The translations under genes and the position numbers were made by a program. Shown one piece after another: positions 10,526 through 21,771 of a stretch of 22,829 bases of DNA (positions are counted from its first letter, which is position 1; each line of letters begins with the position of its first letter). The notes under the pieces are model-generated. The model saw nothing but the letters and a program-made list of their open reading frames with translations. It ran no database searches and was not told where the DNA came from. Location of the stretch: NCBI RefSeq assembly GCF_000003605.2, contig NW_003111989.1, forward strand, positions 69,646 through 92,474, written 5' to 3'. Origin of the DNA: Saccoglossus kowalevskii (Eukaryota; Hemichordata; Enteropneusta; Harrimaniidae).

Positions 10526-11284
10526 AATACCAATACCACTGCTGACCATCGTGGTGAGTACCATGCTCATTACCAATAACAATGCTAACCATCATGGTGA
10601 ATAACTTACGCATTACCAATTCCGTTGCTAACCATCATGGACAGTAACATGTTCATTACCAATACCACTACTAACCAACGTGGTAAGTAACATGCTCATT
10701 ACCAATACCACTGCTGACCATCGTGGTGAGTAACATGCTCATTACCAATACCATTGCTAACCATCGTGGTGAGTAACATGCTCATTACCAAGGCTGTTGC
10801 TGACCATCGTGGTGAGTGACATACGCATTACCAATACCGTTTCTAACCACCATGGTGGGTAACATAATCATTACCAATAACGTTAATAACAATCGTGGTG
10901 AGTAACATGCTCATTAACAATACCAATGCTAACCATCGTGGTGAGTAACTTGCTCATTACCAATACCACTGCTAACCATCGTTGTGAGTAACATGCTCAT
11001 TACCAATACCACTGCTGACCATCGTGGTGAGTAATATACTCATTACCAATACCGGTGATAACCACCATGGACAGTAACATTCTCATTACCATTACCACTG
11101 CTAACCACCGTGGTGAGTAACATGCTCATTACCAATACCGTTGCTAACCATCGTGGTGAGTAACATGCTCATTACCAAAACCACTGCTAACCATCGTGGC
11201 GAGTAACATACTCATTGCCAATACCGTTGCTAACCACCGTGGTGTGTAACATGCTCATTAAGAATACCGCTGCTAACCATCGTG
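10526..11284. repeat. 16-monomer (688-bp) HOR with a one-monomer deletion
   Basis: ACCAAGG at 10787 lies 688 bp (16 monomers) after the one at 10099, and ACTTACGC at 10605 lies 688 bp after 9917. The unit is a shortened form of the 1,374-bp repeat. Near 11066-11071, ACCACCATGG is joined directly to ACAGTAACATTCTC. Compared with 10376-10430, one 43-bp monomer is missing, with the crossover inside the shared ATGG. Confidence 0.83.
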
Positions 11285-11849
11285 GTGAGTAACATGCTCA
11301 TTACCAATACCGCTGCCGACCATCGTGGTGAGTGACATACTCATTACCAATACCGTTGCTAACCATCATGGTGAGTAACATACTCATTACCAATACCGTT
11401 GCTAACCATCGTGGCGAGTAACACGCACATTGCCAATACGGTTGCTAACCACCGTGGTGAGAAACATGCTCATTACCAATAACACTACTAACCATCGCGG
11501 TAAGAAACATGCTCATTAACAACACCACTGCTAACCATCAAGGCGAGTAATAAGCTCACTGCCAATACCGTTGCTAACCACCGTGGTGAGTACCATGCTT
11601 ATTAACAATACCGTTACTAACCATCGTAGTAAGTAACATGCTCAATACCAATACCACTGCTGACCATCGTGGTGAGTAACATGCTCATTACCAATACCAC
11701 TGCTAACCATCGTGGTGAGTAACATGCTCCTTACCAATTCCATTGCTAACCATCACGGAGAGTAACATGCTCATTACCAATACCGTTGCAAACCATCATA
11801 GTGAGTAACATGCTCATTACCAATACCACTGCTGACCATCTTGGTGAGT
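11285..11849. repeat. HOR block C, right copy
   Basis: This is the partner of 1141-1835 (offset 10,144 bp), carrying AACACGCACATTGCC, CATCGCGGTAAGAAAC, CATCAAGGCGAG and CATCACGGAGAG in order, with a single copy of the 129-bp trimer. The roughly 130 bp before it also resemble the end of block B, which suggests the natural order is B-C-A-B. It ends where GTGAGTGACATGCTC replaces the expected GTGAGTAATATAC and leads into block A. Confidence 0.82.
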
Positions 11850-11907
11850 GACATGCTCAATACCAATAACAATGCTAACCATCATGGTGAATAACTTACG
11901 CATTACC

Positions 11908-12414
11908 AATTCCGTTGCTAACCATCATGGACAGTAACATGTTCATTACCAATACCACTACTAACCAACGTGGTAAGTAACATGCTCATTACCAATACCA
12001 TTGCTAACCATCATAGTGAGTAACATGCTCATTACCAATACCACTGCTGACCATCTTGGTGAGTAATATACTCATCACCAATACCGCTGCTAACCATCAC
12101 GGTGAATAATATACTCATTACCAATACCGTTGCTAAGCATCATGGTGAGTAACATTCTCATTACAAATACAACTGCTAACCATCGTGGTCAGTAACATGC
12201 TCAATACCAATACCACTGCTGACCATCGTGGTGAGTACCATGCTCATTACCAATAACAATGCTAACCATCATGGTGAATAACTTACGCATTACCAATTCC
12301 GTTGCTAACCATCATGGACAGTAACATGTTCATTACCAATACCACTACTAACCAACGTGGTAAGTAACATGCTCATTACCAATACCACTGCTGACCATCG
12401 TGGTGAGTAACATG
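11908..12414. repeat. HOR block A, right copy
   Basis: This is the partner of 1-507, sharing the private GCTAAGCATCATGG variant near 12132 and ACTTACGCATT spaced 387 bp (11895 and 12282), as on the left where the next pair 375 and 762 is also 387 bp apart. It continues into seven further monomers absent from the left copy before block B resumes. Confidence 0.83.
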
Positions 12415-13486
12415 CTCATTACCAATACCATTGCTAACCATCGTGGTGAGTAACATGCTCATTACCAAGGCTGTTGCTGACCATCGTGGTGAGTGACATA
12501 CGCATTACCAATACCGTTTCTAACCACCATGGTGGGTAACATAATCATTACCAATAACGTTAATAACAATCGTGGTGAGTAACATGCTCATTAACAATAT
12601 CAATGCTAACCATCGTGGTGAGTAACTTGCTCATTACCAATACCACTGCTAACCATCGTTGTGAGTAACATGCTCATTACCAATACCACTGCTGACCATC
12701 GTGGTGAGTAATATACTCATTACCAATACCGGTGATAACCACCATGGTGAGTAACATACTCATTACCAATTCCGTTGCTAACCATTATGGACAGTAACAT
12801 TCTCATTACCATTACCACTGCTAACCACCGTGGTGAGTAACATGCTCATTACCAATACCGTTGCTAACCATCGTGGTGAGTAACATGCTCAATACCAATA
12901 CCACTGCTGACCATCGTGGTGAGTACCATGCTCATTACCAATAACAATGCTAACCATCATGGTGAATAACTTACGCATTACCAATTCCGTTGCTAACCAT
13001 CATGGACAGTAACATGTTCATTACCAATACCACTACTAACCAACGTGGTAAGTAACATGCTCATTACCAATACCACTGCTGACCATCGTGGTGAGTAACA
13101 TGCTCATTACCAATACCATTGCTAACCATCGTGGTGAGTAACATGCTCATTACCAAGGCTGTTGCTGACCATCGTGGGGAGTGACATACTCATTACCAAT
13201 ACCGTTTCTAACCACCATGGTGAGTAACATACTCATTACCAAAACCACTGCTAACCATCGCGGCGAGTAACATACTCATTGCCAATACCGTTGCTAACCA
13301 CCGTGGTGAGTAACATGCTCATTAAGAATACCGCTGCTAACCATCGCGGTGAGTAACATGCTCATTACCAATACCGCTGCCGACCATCGTGGTGAGTGAC
13401 ATACTCATTACCAATACCGTTGCTAACCATCATGGTGAGTAACATACTCATTACCAATACCGTTGCTAACCATCGTGGCGAGTAAC
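12415..13486. repeat. HOR block B, right copy, with the 7 monomers missing on the left
   Basis: From 12685 to 13486 this matches 477-1278. The stretch before it includes ACCAAGG at 12464, ATAACGTTAATAAC near 12556 and the GTTGTGAG monomer near 12658, which the left copy lacks (301 bp net). ACCAAGG recurs at 13152, 688 bp later. Only the second is followed by CGTGGGGAGTGAC and CATCGCGGCGAG, as at 944 in the left copy. Confidence 0.83.
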
Positions 13487-13836
13487 ATGATCATTACCAA
13501 TACCACTGCTAACCATCGTGGTGAGTAACATGTTCATTACCAATACCGTTGCTAACCATCGTGGTGAGTAACATGCTCATTATCAAAAACACTGCTAACC
13601 ATCGTGGTGAGTAACATGCTCATTACCAATACCGCTGCCGACCATCGTGGTGAGTGACATACTCATTACCAATACCGTTGCTAACCATCATGGTGAGTAA
13701 CATGCTCATTACCAATACCGTTTCTAATCATCGTGGTGAATAACATGCTCATTGCCAATACCGTTGTTAACCATCGTGGTGAGTAACATGCTCATTACCA
13801 ATACCACTGCTAACCATCGTGGTGAGTAACATGCTC
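13487..13836. repeat. Junction and ordinary monomers before module D
   Basis: At about 13488 the match with block B ends: GGCGAGTAACATG is followed by ATCATTACC instead of continuing into block C. The monomers after it (CATGTTC, ATTATCAAAAACAC, GCTGCCGACC, GTTTCTAATCATCG) match the succession that follows modules D and E elsewhere. I read it as a junction between two HOR families. Confidence 0.75.
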
Positions 13837-14481
13837 ATCACCAATACCGTTGTTAATTACAATGGAGAGTAACATGCTCATTACCAATACCACTGCTGAC
13901 CATCGTGGTGAGTAACATGCTCATTACCAATACCATTGCTAACCATCGTGGTGAGTAACATGCTCATTACCAAGGCTGTCGCTGACCATCGTGGGGAGTG
14001 ACATACTCATTACCAATACCGTTTCTAACCACCATGGTGGGTAACATAATCATTACCAATAACGTTAATAACAATCGTGGTGAGTAACATGCTCATTAAC
14101 AATACCAATGCTATCCATCGTGGTGAGTAACTTGCTCATTACCAATACCACTGCTGATCATCGTGGTGAGTAACATGCTCATTACCAATACCACTGCTAA
14201 CCATCGTGGTGACTAACATACTCATTAACAATGCCGTTGCTAACCATCATGGTGAGTAACATACTCATTGCCAATTCCGTTGCTACCCGTCTTGGTGAGT
14301 AACATACTCATTACCAAATCCGTTGCTAACCATCATGGACTGAACCCTACACATTACCAATACCACTTCTGACCATTGTGGTGAGTAATATACTCATTAC
14401 CAATACCGGTGATAACCACCATGATGAGTTACATACTCATTACCAATTCCGTTGCTAACCATTATTGACAGTAACATGATC
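13837..14481. repeat. Module D, copy 3 (15 monomers, 645 bp)
   Basis: The module has the same spacings as copies 1 and 2 (ACCAAGG at +132; 488 bp from GTTAATTACA to the GAACCC monomer). With copy 4 it shares GGCTGTCGCTGACC, CGTGGGGAGTGAC, CCAAATCCG and GGACTGAACCCT, which the left copies lack. Private changes include GCTATCCATCG near 14110, GCTACCCGTCTTGG near 14281 and CCATGATGAGTTAC near 14420. Confidence 0.88.
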
Positions 14482-14567
14482 ATTACCAATACAACTGCTG
14501 ACCATCGTGGTGAGTAACATGCTCATTACCAATACCATTGCTAACCATCGTGGTGAATAACATGCTC

Positions 14568-14868
14568 ATTACCAATACCACTGCTAACCATCGTGGTGAC
14601 TAACATACTCATTAACAATGCCGTTGCTAACCATCATGGTGAGTAACATTCTCATTGCCAATTCCGTTGCTAACCGTCATGGTGAGTAACATACTCATTA
14701 CCAATTCCGTTGCTAACCATCATGGACAGAACCCAGCACATTACCAATACCACTTCTGACCATCGTGGTGAGTAATATTCTCATTACCAATACCGTTGAT
14801 AACCACCATGGTGAGTTACATACTCATTACCAATTCCGTTGCTAACCATTATTGGCAGTAACATGATC
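14568..14868. repeat. Module E, copy 2 (7 monomers, 301 bp)
   Basis: The copy matches 5284-5584 at offset 9,284 bp, including ACATTCTCATTGCC. It follows module D copy 3 so closely that the two GAACCC monomers (14340 and 14727) are only 387 bp apart. Local changes are AGAACCCAGCAC and AATATTCTC. Confidence 0.85.
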
Positions 14869-15384
14869 ATTACCAATACCAATGCTAACCATCGTGATGA
14901 GTAACATGTTCATTACCAATACCGTTGCTAACCATCGTGGTGAGTAACATGCTCATTACCAAAAACACTGCTAACCATCGTGGAGAGTAACATGCTCATT
15001 ACCAATAGCGCTGCCGACCATCGTGGTGAGTGACATACTCATTACCAATACCGTTGCTAACCATCATGGTGAGTAACATACTCATTACCAATACCGTTGC
15101 TAACCATCGTGGCGAGTAACATGCGCATTGCCAATACCGTTGCTAACCACCGTGGTGGGTAACATGCTCATTACCAATAACACTACTAACCATCGTGGTA
15201 AGAAACATGCTCATTACCAATACCGTTTCTAATCATCGTGGTGAAAAACATGCTCATTAACAATACCGTTGTTAACCATTGTGATGAGTAACATGCTCGT
15301 TACCAATACCGTTGCAAACCATCGTGGTGAGTAACATGCTCATTACCAATACCACTGCTAACCATCGTGGTGAGTAACATGCTC
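14869..15384. repeat. Ordinary monomers matching 5585-6186 and 4740-4860
   Basis: The order is CATGTTC, CCAAAAACAC, CGTGGAGAGTAAC, AATAGCGCTGCCGACC, AACACTACTAACC and GTTTCTAATCATCG with GTGAAAAACATGC. The GTGAAAAAC variant is shared with 4841, and CGTGGAGAG with 5695, so this stretch is a mosaic of two sources. ACATGCTCGTTACC near 15296 is private. Confidence 0.78.
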
Positions 15385-16029
15385 ATCACCAATACCGTTG
15401 TTAATTACAATGGAGAGTAACATGCTCATTACCAATACCACTGCTGACCATCGTGGTGAGTAACATGTTCATTACCAATACCATTGCTAACCATCGTGGT
15501 GAGTAACATGCTCATTACCAAGGCTGTCGCTGACCATCGTGGGGAGTGACATACTCATTACCAATACCGTTTCTAACCACCATGGTGGGTAACATAATCA
15601 TTACCAATAACGTTAATAACAATCGTGATGAGTAACATGCTCATTAACAATACCAATGCTAACCATCGTGGTGAGTAACTTGCTCATTACCAATACCACT
15701 GCTGACCATTGTGGTGAGTAACATGGTCATTACCAATACCACTGCTAACCATCGTGGTGACTAACATACTCATTAACAATGCCGTTGCTAACCATCATGG
15801 TGAGTAACATACTCATTGCCAATTCCGTTGCTAACCGTCTTGGTGAGTAACATACTCATTACCAAATCCGTTGCTAACCATCATGGACTGAACCCTGCAC
15901 ATTACCAATACCACTTCTGACCATTGTGGTGAGTAATATACTCATTACCAATACCGTTGATAACCACCATGGTGAGTTACATACTCATTACCAATTCCGT
16001 TGCTAACCATTATTGACAGTAACATGATC
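15385..16029. repeat. Module D, copy 4 (15 monomers, 645 bp)
   Basis: The copy lies exactly 1,548 bp (36 monomers) after copy 3 and shares its private variants (GTCGCTGACC, CGTGGGGAG, CCAAATCCG, GGACTGAACCCT), so copies 3 and 4 are the closest pair among the D modules. Private changes include CAATCGTGATGAG near 15621 and ACATGGTC near 15722. Confidence 0.88.
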
Positions 16030-16631
16030 ATTACCAATACCACTGCTAACCATCGTGGTGAGTAACATGTTCATTACCAATACCGTTCCTAACCATCGTG
16101 GTGAGTAACATGCTCATTACCAAAAACAATGCTAACCATCGGGGTAAGTAACATGCTCATTACCAATACCGTTGCTAACCATCATAGTGAGTAACATGCT
16201 CATTACCAATACCACTGCTGACCATCTTGGTGAGTAATATGCTCATTACCAATACCGCTGCTAACCATCATGGTGTATAACATACTCATTACCAATACCG
16301 TTGCTAACCATCGTGGTGAGTAACATTCTCATTACAAATACAACTGCTAACCATCGTGGTCAGTAAAATGCTCATTACCAATACCACTGCTGACCATCGT
16401 GGTGAGTAACATGCTCATTACCAATAACAATGCTTACCATCATGGTGAATAACTTACGCATTACCACTTCCGTTGCTAACCATCATGGACAGTAACATGC
16501 TCATTACCAATACCACTATTAACCATCGTGGTAAGTAACATGCTCATTACCAATACCACTGCTGACCATCGTAGTGAGTAACATGCTCATTACCAATACC
16601 ATTGCTAACCATCGTGGTGAGTAACATGCTC
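16030..16631. repeat. A-like monomer block after module D
   Basis: Contents are CGTTCCTAACC (16085), CATCGGGGTAAG (16137), CATCATAGTGAG, CATCTTGGTGAG, GGTGTATAAC, the ACATTCTCATTACAAATAC monomer and ACTTACGCATT at 16453. The second appearance of this succession is at about 17000-17450, with ACTTACGCATT at 17270, 817 bp (19 monomers) later. Only satellite is present. Confidence 0.78.
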
Positions 16632-16932
16632 ATTACCAATACCACTGCTAACCATCGTGGTGACTAACATACTCATTAACAATGCCGTTGCTAACCATCA
16701 TGGTGAGTAACATACTCATTGCCAATTCCGTTGCTAACCGTCATGGTGAGTAACATACTCATTACCAATTCCGTTGCTAACCATCATGGACAGAACCCTG
16801 CACATTACCAATACCACTTCTGACCATCGTGGTGAGTAATATACTCATTACCAATACCGTTTATAACCACCATGGTGAGTTACATACTCATTACCAATTC
16901 CGTTGCTAACCATTATTGACAGTAACATGTTC
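16632..16932. repeat. Module E, copy 3 (7 monomers, 301 bp)
   Basis: The copy matches 5284-5584 at offset 11,348 bp, with AACCGTCATGG and CAGAACCCTGCAC (16791). Private changes are GTTTATAACC near 16859 and ACATGTTC instead of ACATGATC at the end. Confidence 0.85.
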
Positions 16933-17621
16933 ATTACCAATACCACTGCTAACAATCGTGGTGAGTAACATGTTCATTACCAAAAACACTGCTAACCATC
17001 GTGGTAAGTAACATGCTCATTACCAATACCGTTGCTAACCATCATAGTGAGTAACCTGCTCATTACCAATACCACTGCTGACCATCTTGGTGAGTAATAT
17101 ACTCATTACCAATACCGTTGCTAACCATCGTGGTGAGTAACATTCTCATTACAAATACAACTGCTAACCATCGTGGTCAGTAACATGCTCAATACCAATA
17201 AAACGATTCACCATCTTGGTGAATAACATGCTCATTACCAATAACAATGCTAACCATCATGGTGAATAACTTACGCATTACCAATTCCGTTGCAAACCAT
17301 CATGGGCAGTAACATGCTCATTACCAATACCACTATTAACCATCGTGGTAAGTAACATGCTCATTACCAATACCACTGCTGACCATCGTGGTGAGTAACA
17401 TGCTCATTACCAATACCATTGCTAACCGTCGTGGTGAGTAACATGCTCATTACAAAGGCTGTTGCTGACCATCGCGGTGAGTGACATACTCATTACCAAT
17501 ACCGTTTCTAACCACCATGTTGGGTAACATAATCATTACCAATAACGTTAATAACAATCGTGGTGAATAACATGCTCATTACCAATACCACTGCTGACCA
17601 TCGTGAGTGAGTAACATGCTC
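16933..17621. repeat. A-like block with a 44-bp monomer at its end
   Basis: The block repeats the succession of 16030-16631 with two or so monomers fewer, and carries a strongly altered monomer near 17200 (AATAAAACGATTCACCATC). ACTTACGC is at 17270 and the degraded ACAAAGGCTG marker at 17452. The last monomer, 17578-17621, is 44 bp: CATCGTGAGTGAG has one extra base. It is the first length variant to the right of the 1,374-bp HOR. Confidence 0.78.
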
Positions 17622-17922
17622 ATTACCAATACCACTGCTAACCATCGTGGTGACTAACATACTCATTAACAATGCCGTTGCTAACCATCATGGTGAGTAA
17701 CATACTGATTGCCAATTCCGTTGCTAACCGTCATGGTGAGTAACTTACTCATTACCAATTCCGTTGCTAACCATCATGGACAGAACCCTGCACATTACCA
17801 ATACCACTTCTGACCATCGTGGTGAGTAATATACTCATTACCAACACCGTTGATAACCACCATGGTGAGTTACATACTCATTACCAATTCCGTTGCTAAC
17901 CATTATTGACAGTAACATGATC
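17622..17922. repeat. Module E, copy 4 (7 monomers, 301 bp)
   Basis: The copy lies 990 bp after copy 3 (23 monomers plus the extra base at 17578-17621). It has AACCGTCATGG and CAGAACCCTGCAC (17781), with private changes ACATACTGATTGCC, GTAACTTACTC and CCAACACCG. Confidence 0.85.
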
Positions 17923-18395
17923 ATTACCAATACCACTGCTAACCATCGTGGTGAGTAACATGTTCATTACCAATACCGTTGGTAACCATCGTGGTGAGTA
18001 ACATGCTCATTACCAAAAACACTGCTAACCATCGTGGTGAGTAACATGCTCATTACCAATACCGCTGCCGACCATTGTGGTGAGTGACATACTCATTACC
18101 AATACCGTTGCTAACCATCACGGTGAGTAACATACTCATTACCAATACTGTTGCTTTTCACCGTGGCGAGTAACATTCGCATTGCCAATACCGTTGCTAA
18201 CCACCTTGGTGAGTAACATGCTCATTACCAATAACACTACTAACCTTCGTGGTAAGAAACATGCTCATTACCAATACAGTTGCTAATCATCGTGGTGAAT
18301 AACATGCTCATTACCTAAACCCATGTTAACCATCGTGGTGAGTAACATGCTCATTACCAATACCACTGCTAACCATCGCGGTGAGTAACATGCTC
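17923..18395. repeat. Ordinary monomers with a three-base substitution cluster
   Basis: The succession resembles 6832-7151, including ACATTCGCATTGCC. At 18156-18158 the usual AAC of GCTAACCA reads TTT, three adjacent changes in one monomer that I see nowhere else. Near 18316 a monomer reads ATTACCTAAACCCATG, also private. No other feature is seen. Confidence 0.8.
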
Positions 18396-18481
18396 ATCAA
18401 CAATACCGTTGTTAATTACAATGGAGAGTAACATGCTCATTACCAATACCACTGCTGACCATCGTGGTGAGTAACATGCTC
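18396..18481. repeat. Truncated module D start
   Basis: GTTAATTACAATGGAGAG occurs at 18411, 3,011 bp after module D copy 4 (70 monomers plus the one-base insertion). After about two monomers the module order breaks off into a run of CACTGCTGACC monomers, so this is the left edge of a broken fifth D module. Confidence 0.82.
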
Positions 18482-19029
18482 ATTACCAATACCACTGCTG
18501 ACTATCGTGTGAGTAACATACTTCATTACCAATACCACTGCTGACCATCGTGGTGAGTAACATGCTCATTACCAATACCACTGCTGACCATCGTGGTGAG
18601 TAACATACTCATTACCCATACCGTTGCTAACCATCACGGTGAGTAACATATTAATTACCAATTTCGTTGCTAACCATCATGGACAGTAACCTGCTCATTA
18701 CAATACTGTTGCTAACCATCGTGGCGAGTAACATGCTCATTACCAATACCGTTGCTATCCATCATGCTGAGTAACATGCTCATTACCAATACCACTGCTA
18801 ACCATCGCTGTGAATAACATCCTCATTACCAATATCACTGCTAACCATCGTGGTGAGTAACATACTCATTACCAATTACATTGCTAACCATCATGGAGAG
18901 TAACATGCTCATTAGGAATACCGTTTCTAACCATCATGGAGAGTAACATGTTCGTTACCAATACCACTGCTAACCATCGTGGTGAGTAACATGCTCATTA
19001 CCAATACCACTGCTAACCATCGTGGTGGA

Positions 19030-19300
19030 TAACATTCTCATCACCAATACCGTTGCTAACTACCATGGGGAGTAACATGCTCACTACCATTATCACTACT
19101 ATACCATCGTGGTGAGTAATATGCCCATTACCAATACCGTTGCTAACCACCATGGTGAGTAACATACTCATTACCATTACCGTTGCCAACCACCGTGGTA
19201 GATAACATTCTCATCACCAATACCGTTGCTAACTACCATGGAGAGTAACATGCTCATTATCATTACCACTGCTAACCATCGTGGTGAGTAACATGATCAT
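19030..19300. repeat. 4-monomer local duplication with a 44-bp monomer
   Basis: GATAACATTCTCATCACC followed by AACTACCATGG occurs near 19028 and again near 19201, 173 bp apart (four monomers plus one base). The extra base is in the 44-bp monomer 19083-19126, where ACTACTATACCATCG replaces ACTACTAACCATCG. The two copies differ at CGTGGTGGAT/CGTGGTAGAT and CATGGGGAG/CATGGAGAG. Confidence 0.8.
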
Positions 19301-19427
19301 TACCAATACCGTCGCTAACCATCATGGTGAGTAACATACTCATTACCAATACCGTTGCTAACCATCGTGGCGAGTAACATGCGCATTACCAATACCGTTG
19401 CTAACCATCATGGTGAGTAACATGCTC

Positions 19428-19473
19428 ATTACCAATACCGTTACTAACCATCGTGGTGAGTAACATGATGCTC
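19428..19473. repeat. 46-bp monomer with ATG duplication
   Basis: This monomer reads GTAACATGATGCTC where the normal one reads GTAACATGCTC, a direct duplication of ATG. It is the longest monomer in the window and occurs once. Replication slippage is the simple explanation. Confidence 0.92.
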
Positions 19474-21169
19474 ATTACCAATGCCACTACTAGCCATCTT
19501 GGTGAGTAACATGCTCATTACCAATACCACTGCTGACCATCGTGGTGAGTGACATTCTCATTACCAATATCGTGGTTAGCCATCGCGAAGGGTAACGTGC
19601 TTATTACCAATACCGTTGCTAACCATCGTGGCAAGTAACATGCTCATTACCAATACCACTGCTAAGCATTGTGGTGAGTAACATACTTATTACCAATACC
19701 GTTGCTAACCATCATGGTGAGTAACATACTCATTACCAATTCCGTTGCTAAACATCATGGACAGAAAATTGCACATTACCAATACCACTGCTAACCATCG
19801 TTGTGAGTAACATGCTCATTACCAATACCACTGCTGACCATCGTGGTGAGTAATATACTCATCACCACTACCGTTGATAACCACCATGGTGAGTAACATA
19901 CTCATTACCAATACCAATGCTAACCATCGTGGTGAGTAACATGCTCATTACCAAAACCACTGCTAACCATCGTGGCGAGTAACATGCTCATTGCCAATAC
20001 CGTTGCTAACCACCGTGGTGAGTAACATGCTCATTACCAATTCCACTGCTAACCGTCGTGGTGAGTAACATGCTCATTACCAATACCACTGCTGACCATC
20101 GTGGTGAGTAACATACTCATTACCCATACCGTTGCTAACCATCACGGTGAGTAACATATTAATTACCAATTCCACTGCTAACCGTCGTGGTGAGTAACAT
20201 GCTCATTACCAATACCGCTGCCGACCATCGTGGTGAGTGACATACTCATTACCAATACTGTTGCTAACCATCATGGTGAGTAACATGCGCATTTCCAATA
20301 CCGTTGCTAATCACCGTGGTGAGTAACATGCTCATTACCAATAACACTACTAACCATCATGGTAAGAAACATGCTCATTACCAATACCGTTGTTAATCAT
20401 CGTGGTGAATAACATGCTCATTACCAATACCGTTGTTAACCATCGTGGTGAGTAACATACTCATTACCAATTCCGTTGCTAAACATCATGGACAGTAAGC
20501 TGCTCATTACCAATACCGTTGCTCACCATCGTGGCGAATAACATGCTCATTACCAATACAACTGCTAACTATGGTGGTGAGTAACATCCTCATTATCAAT
20601 ACCACTGCTGACCATCGTGGTGAGTAACATGCTCATTACCAATACCAATGCTGACCATCGTGGTGAGTAATATTCTCATTACCCATACCGTTGCTAACCA
20701 TCACGGTGAGTAACATACTCATTACCAATTTCGTTGCTAATTATCATGGACAGTAACCTGCTCATTACCAATACTATTGCTAACCATCGTGGTGAGAAAC
20801 ATCCTCATTACCAATACCACTGCTGACCATCGTGGTGAGTAACATGCTCATTACCAATATCGTTGCTAACAATCATGGTGAGTAACATGCTCATTACCAA
20901 TATCGTTACTAACCATCATGGTGAGTAACATGCTCATTACCAATACCACTGCTAACCATCGTGGTGAGTAACATGTTCATTACCAATACCACTGCTGACC
21001 ACCGTGGTGAGTAACATGCTCATTACCAATAACACTACTAACCATCATGGTAAGAAACATGCTCATTACCAATACCGTTGCTAATCATCGTGGTGAGTAA
21101 CATGATCATTACAAATACCACTGCTGACCATCTTGGTGAGTAATATACTCATTACCAATACCGCTGCTA

Positions 21170-21771
21170 ACCATCATGGAGAGTAACATGCTCATTACCA
21201 ATACCGTTGTAAACCATCATGGTGAGCAACATGCTCATTACCAATACCGTTGCTAACCATCGTGGTGAGTACCATGCTCATTACCAATACCACTACTAAC
21301 CATCGTGGTATGTAACATGCTCGCTACCAATACCGTTGCTAACCATTATAGTGAGTAACATGCTCATCACCAATACCACTGCTGACCATCTTGGTGAGTA
21401 ATATACTCATTACCAATACCGCTGCTAACCATCATGCTGAATAACATACTCCTTACCAATTCCATTGCTAACCATCATGGAGAGTAACATGCTCATTACC
21501 AATACCGTTGCAAACCATCATGGTGAGCAGCATGCTCATTACCAATACCGTTGCTAACCATCGTGGTGAGTACCATGCTCATTACCAATACCACTACTAA
21601 CCATCGTGGTAAGTAACATGCTCATTAACAATACCGTTGCTAACCATCATAGTGAGTAACATGCTCATTACCAATACCACTGCTGACCATCTTGGTGACT
21701 AATATACTCATTACCAATACCGCTACTAACCATCATGGTGAATCACATACTCATTACCAATACCGTTGCTA
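21170..21771. repeat. 7-monomer (301-bp) tandem pair related to the 1,374-bp HOR
   Basis: The CATGGAGAG, GTTGT/CAAACC and AGCAACATGC/AGCAGCATGC succession occurs twice, with the AGCA monomer at 21225 and 21526, 301 bp apart. The second copy matches about 9449-9989 of the 1,374-bp HOR at offset 12,001 bp (279 monomers plus the four extra bases of the right region). So this stretch carries an older relative of that HOR without the 42-bp monomers. Confidence 0.78.
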
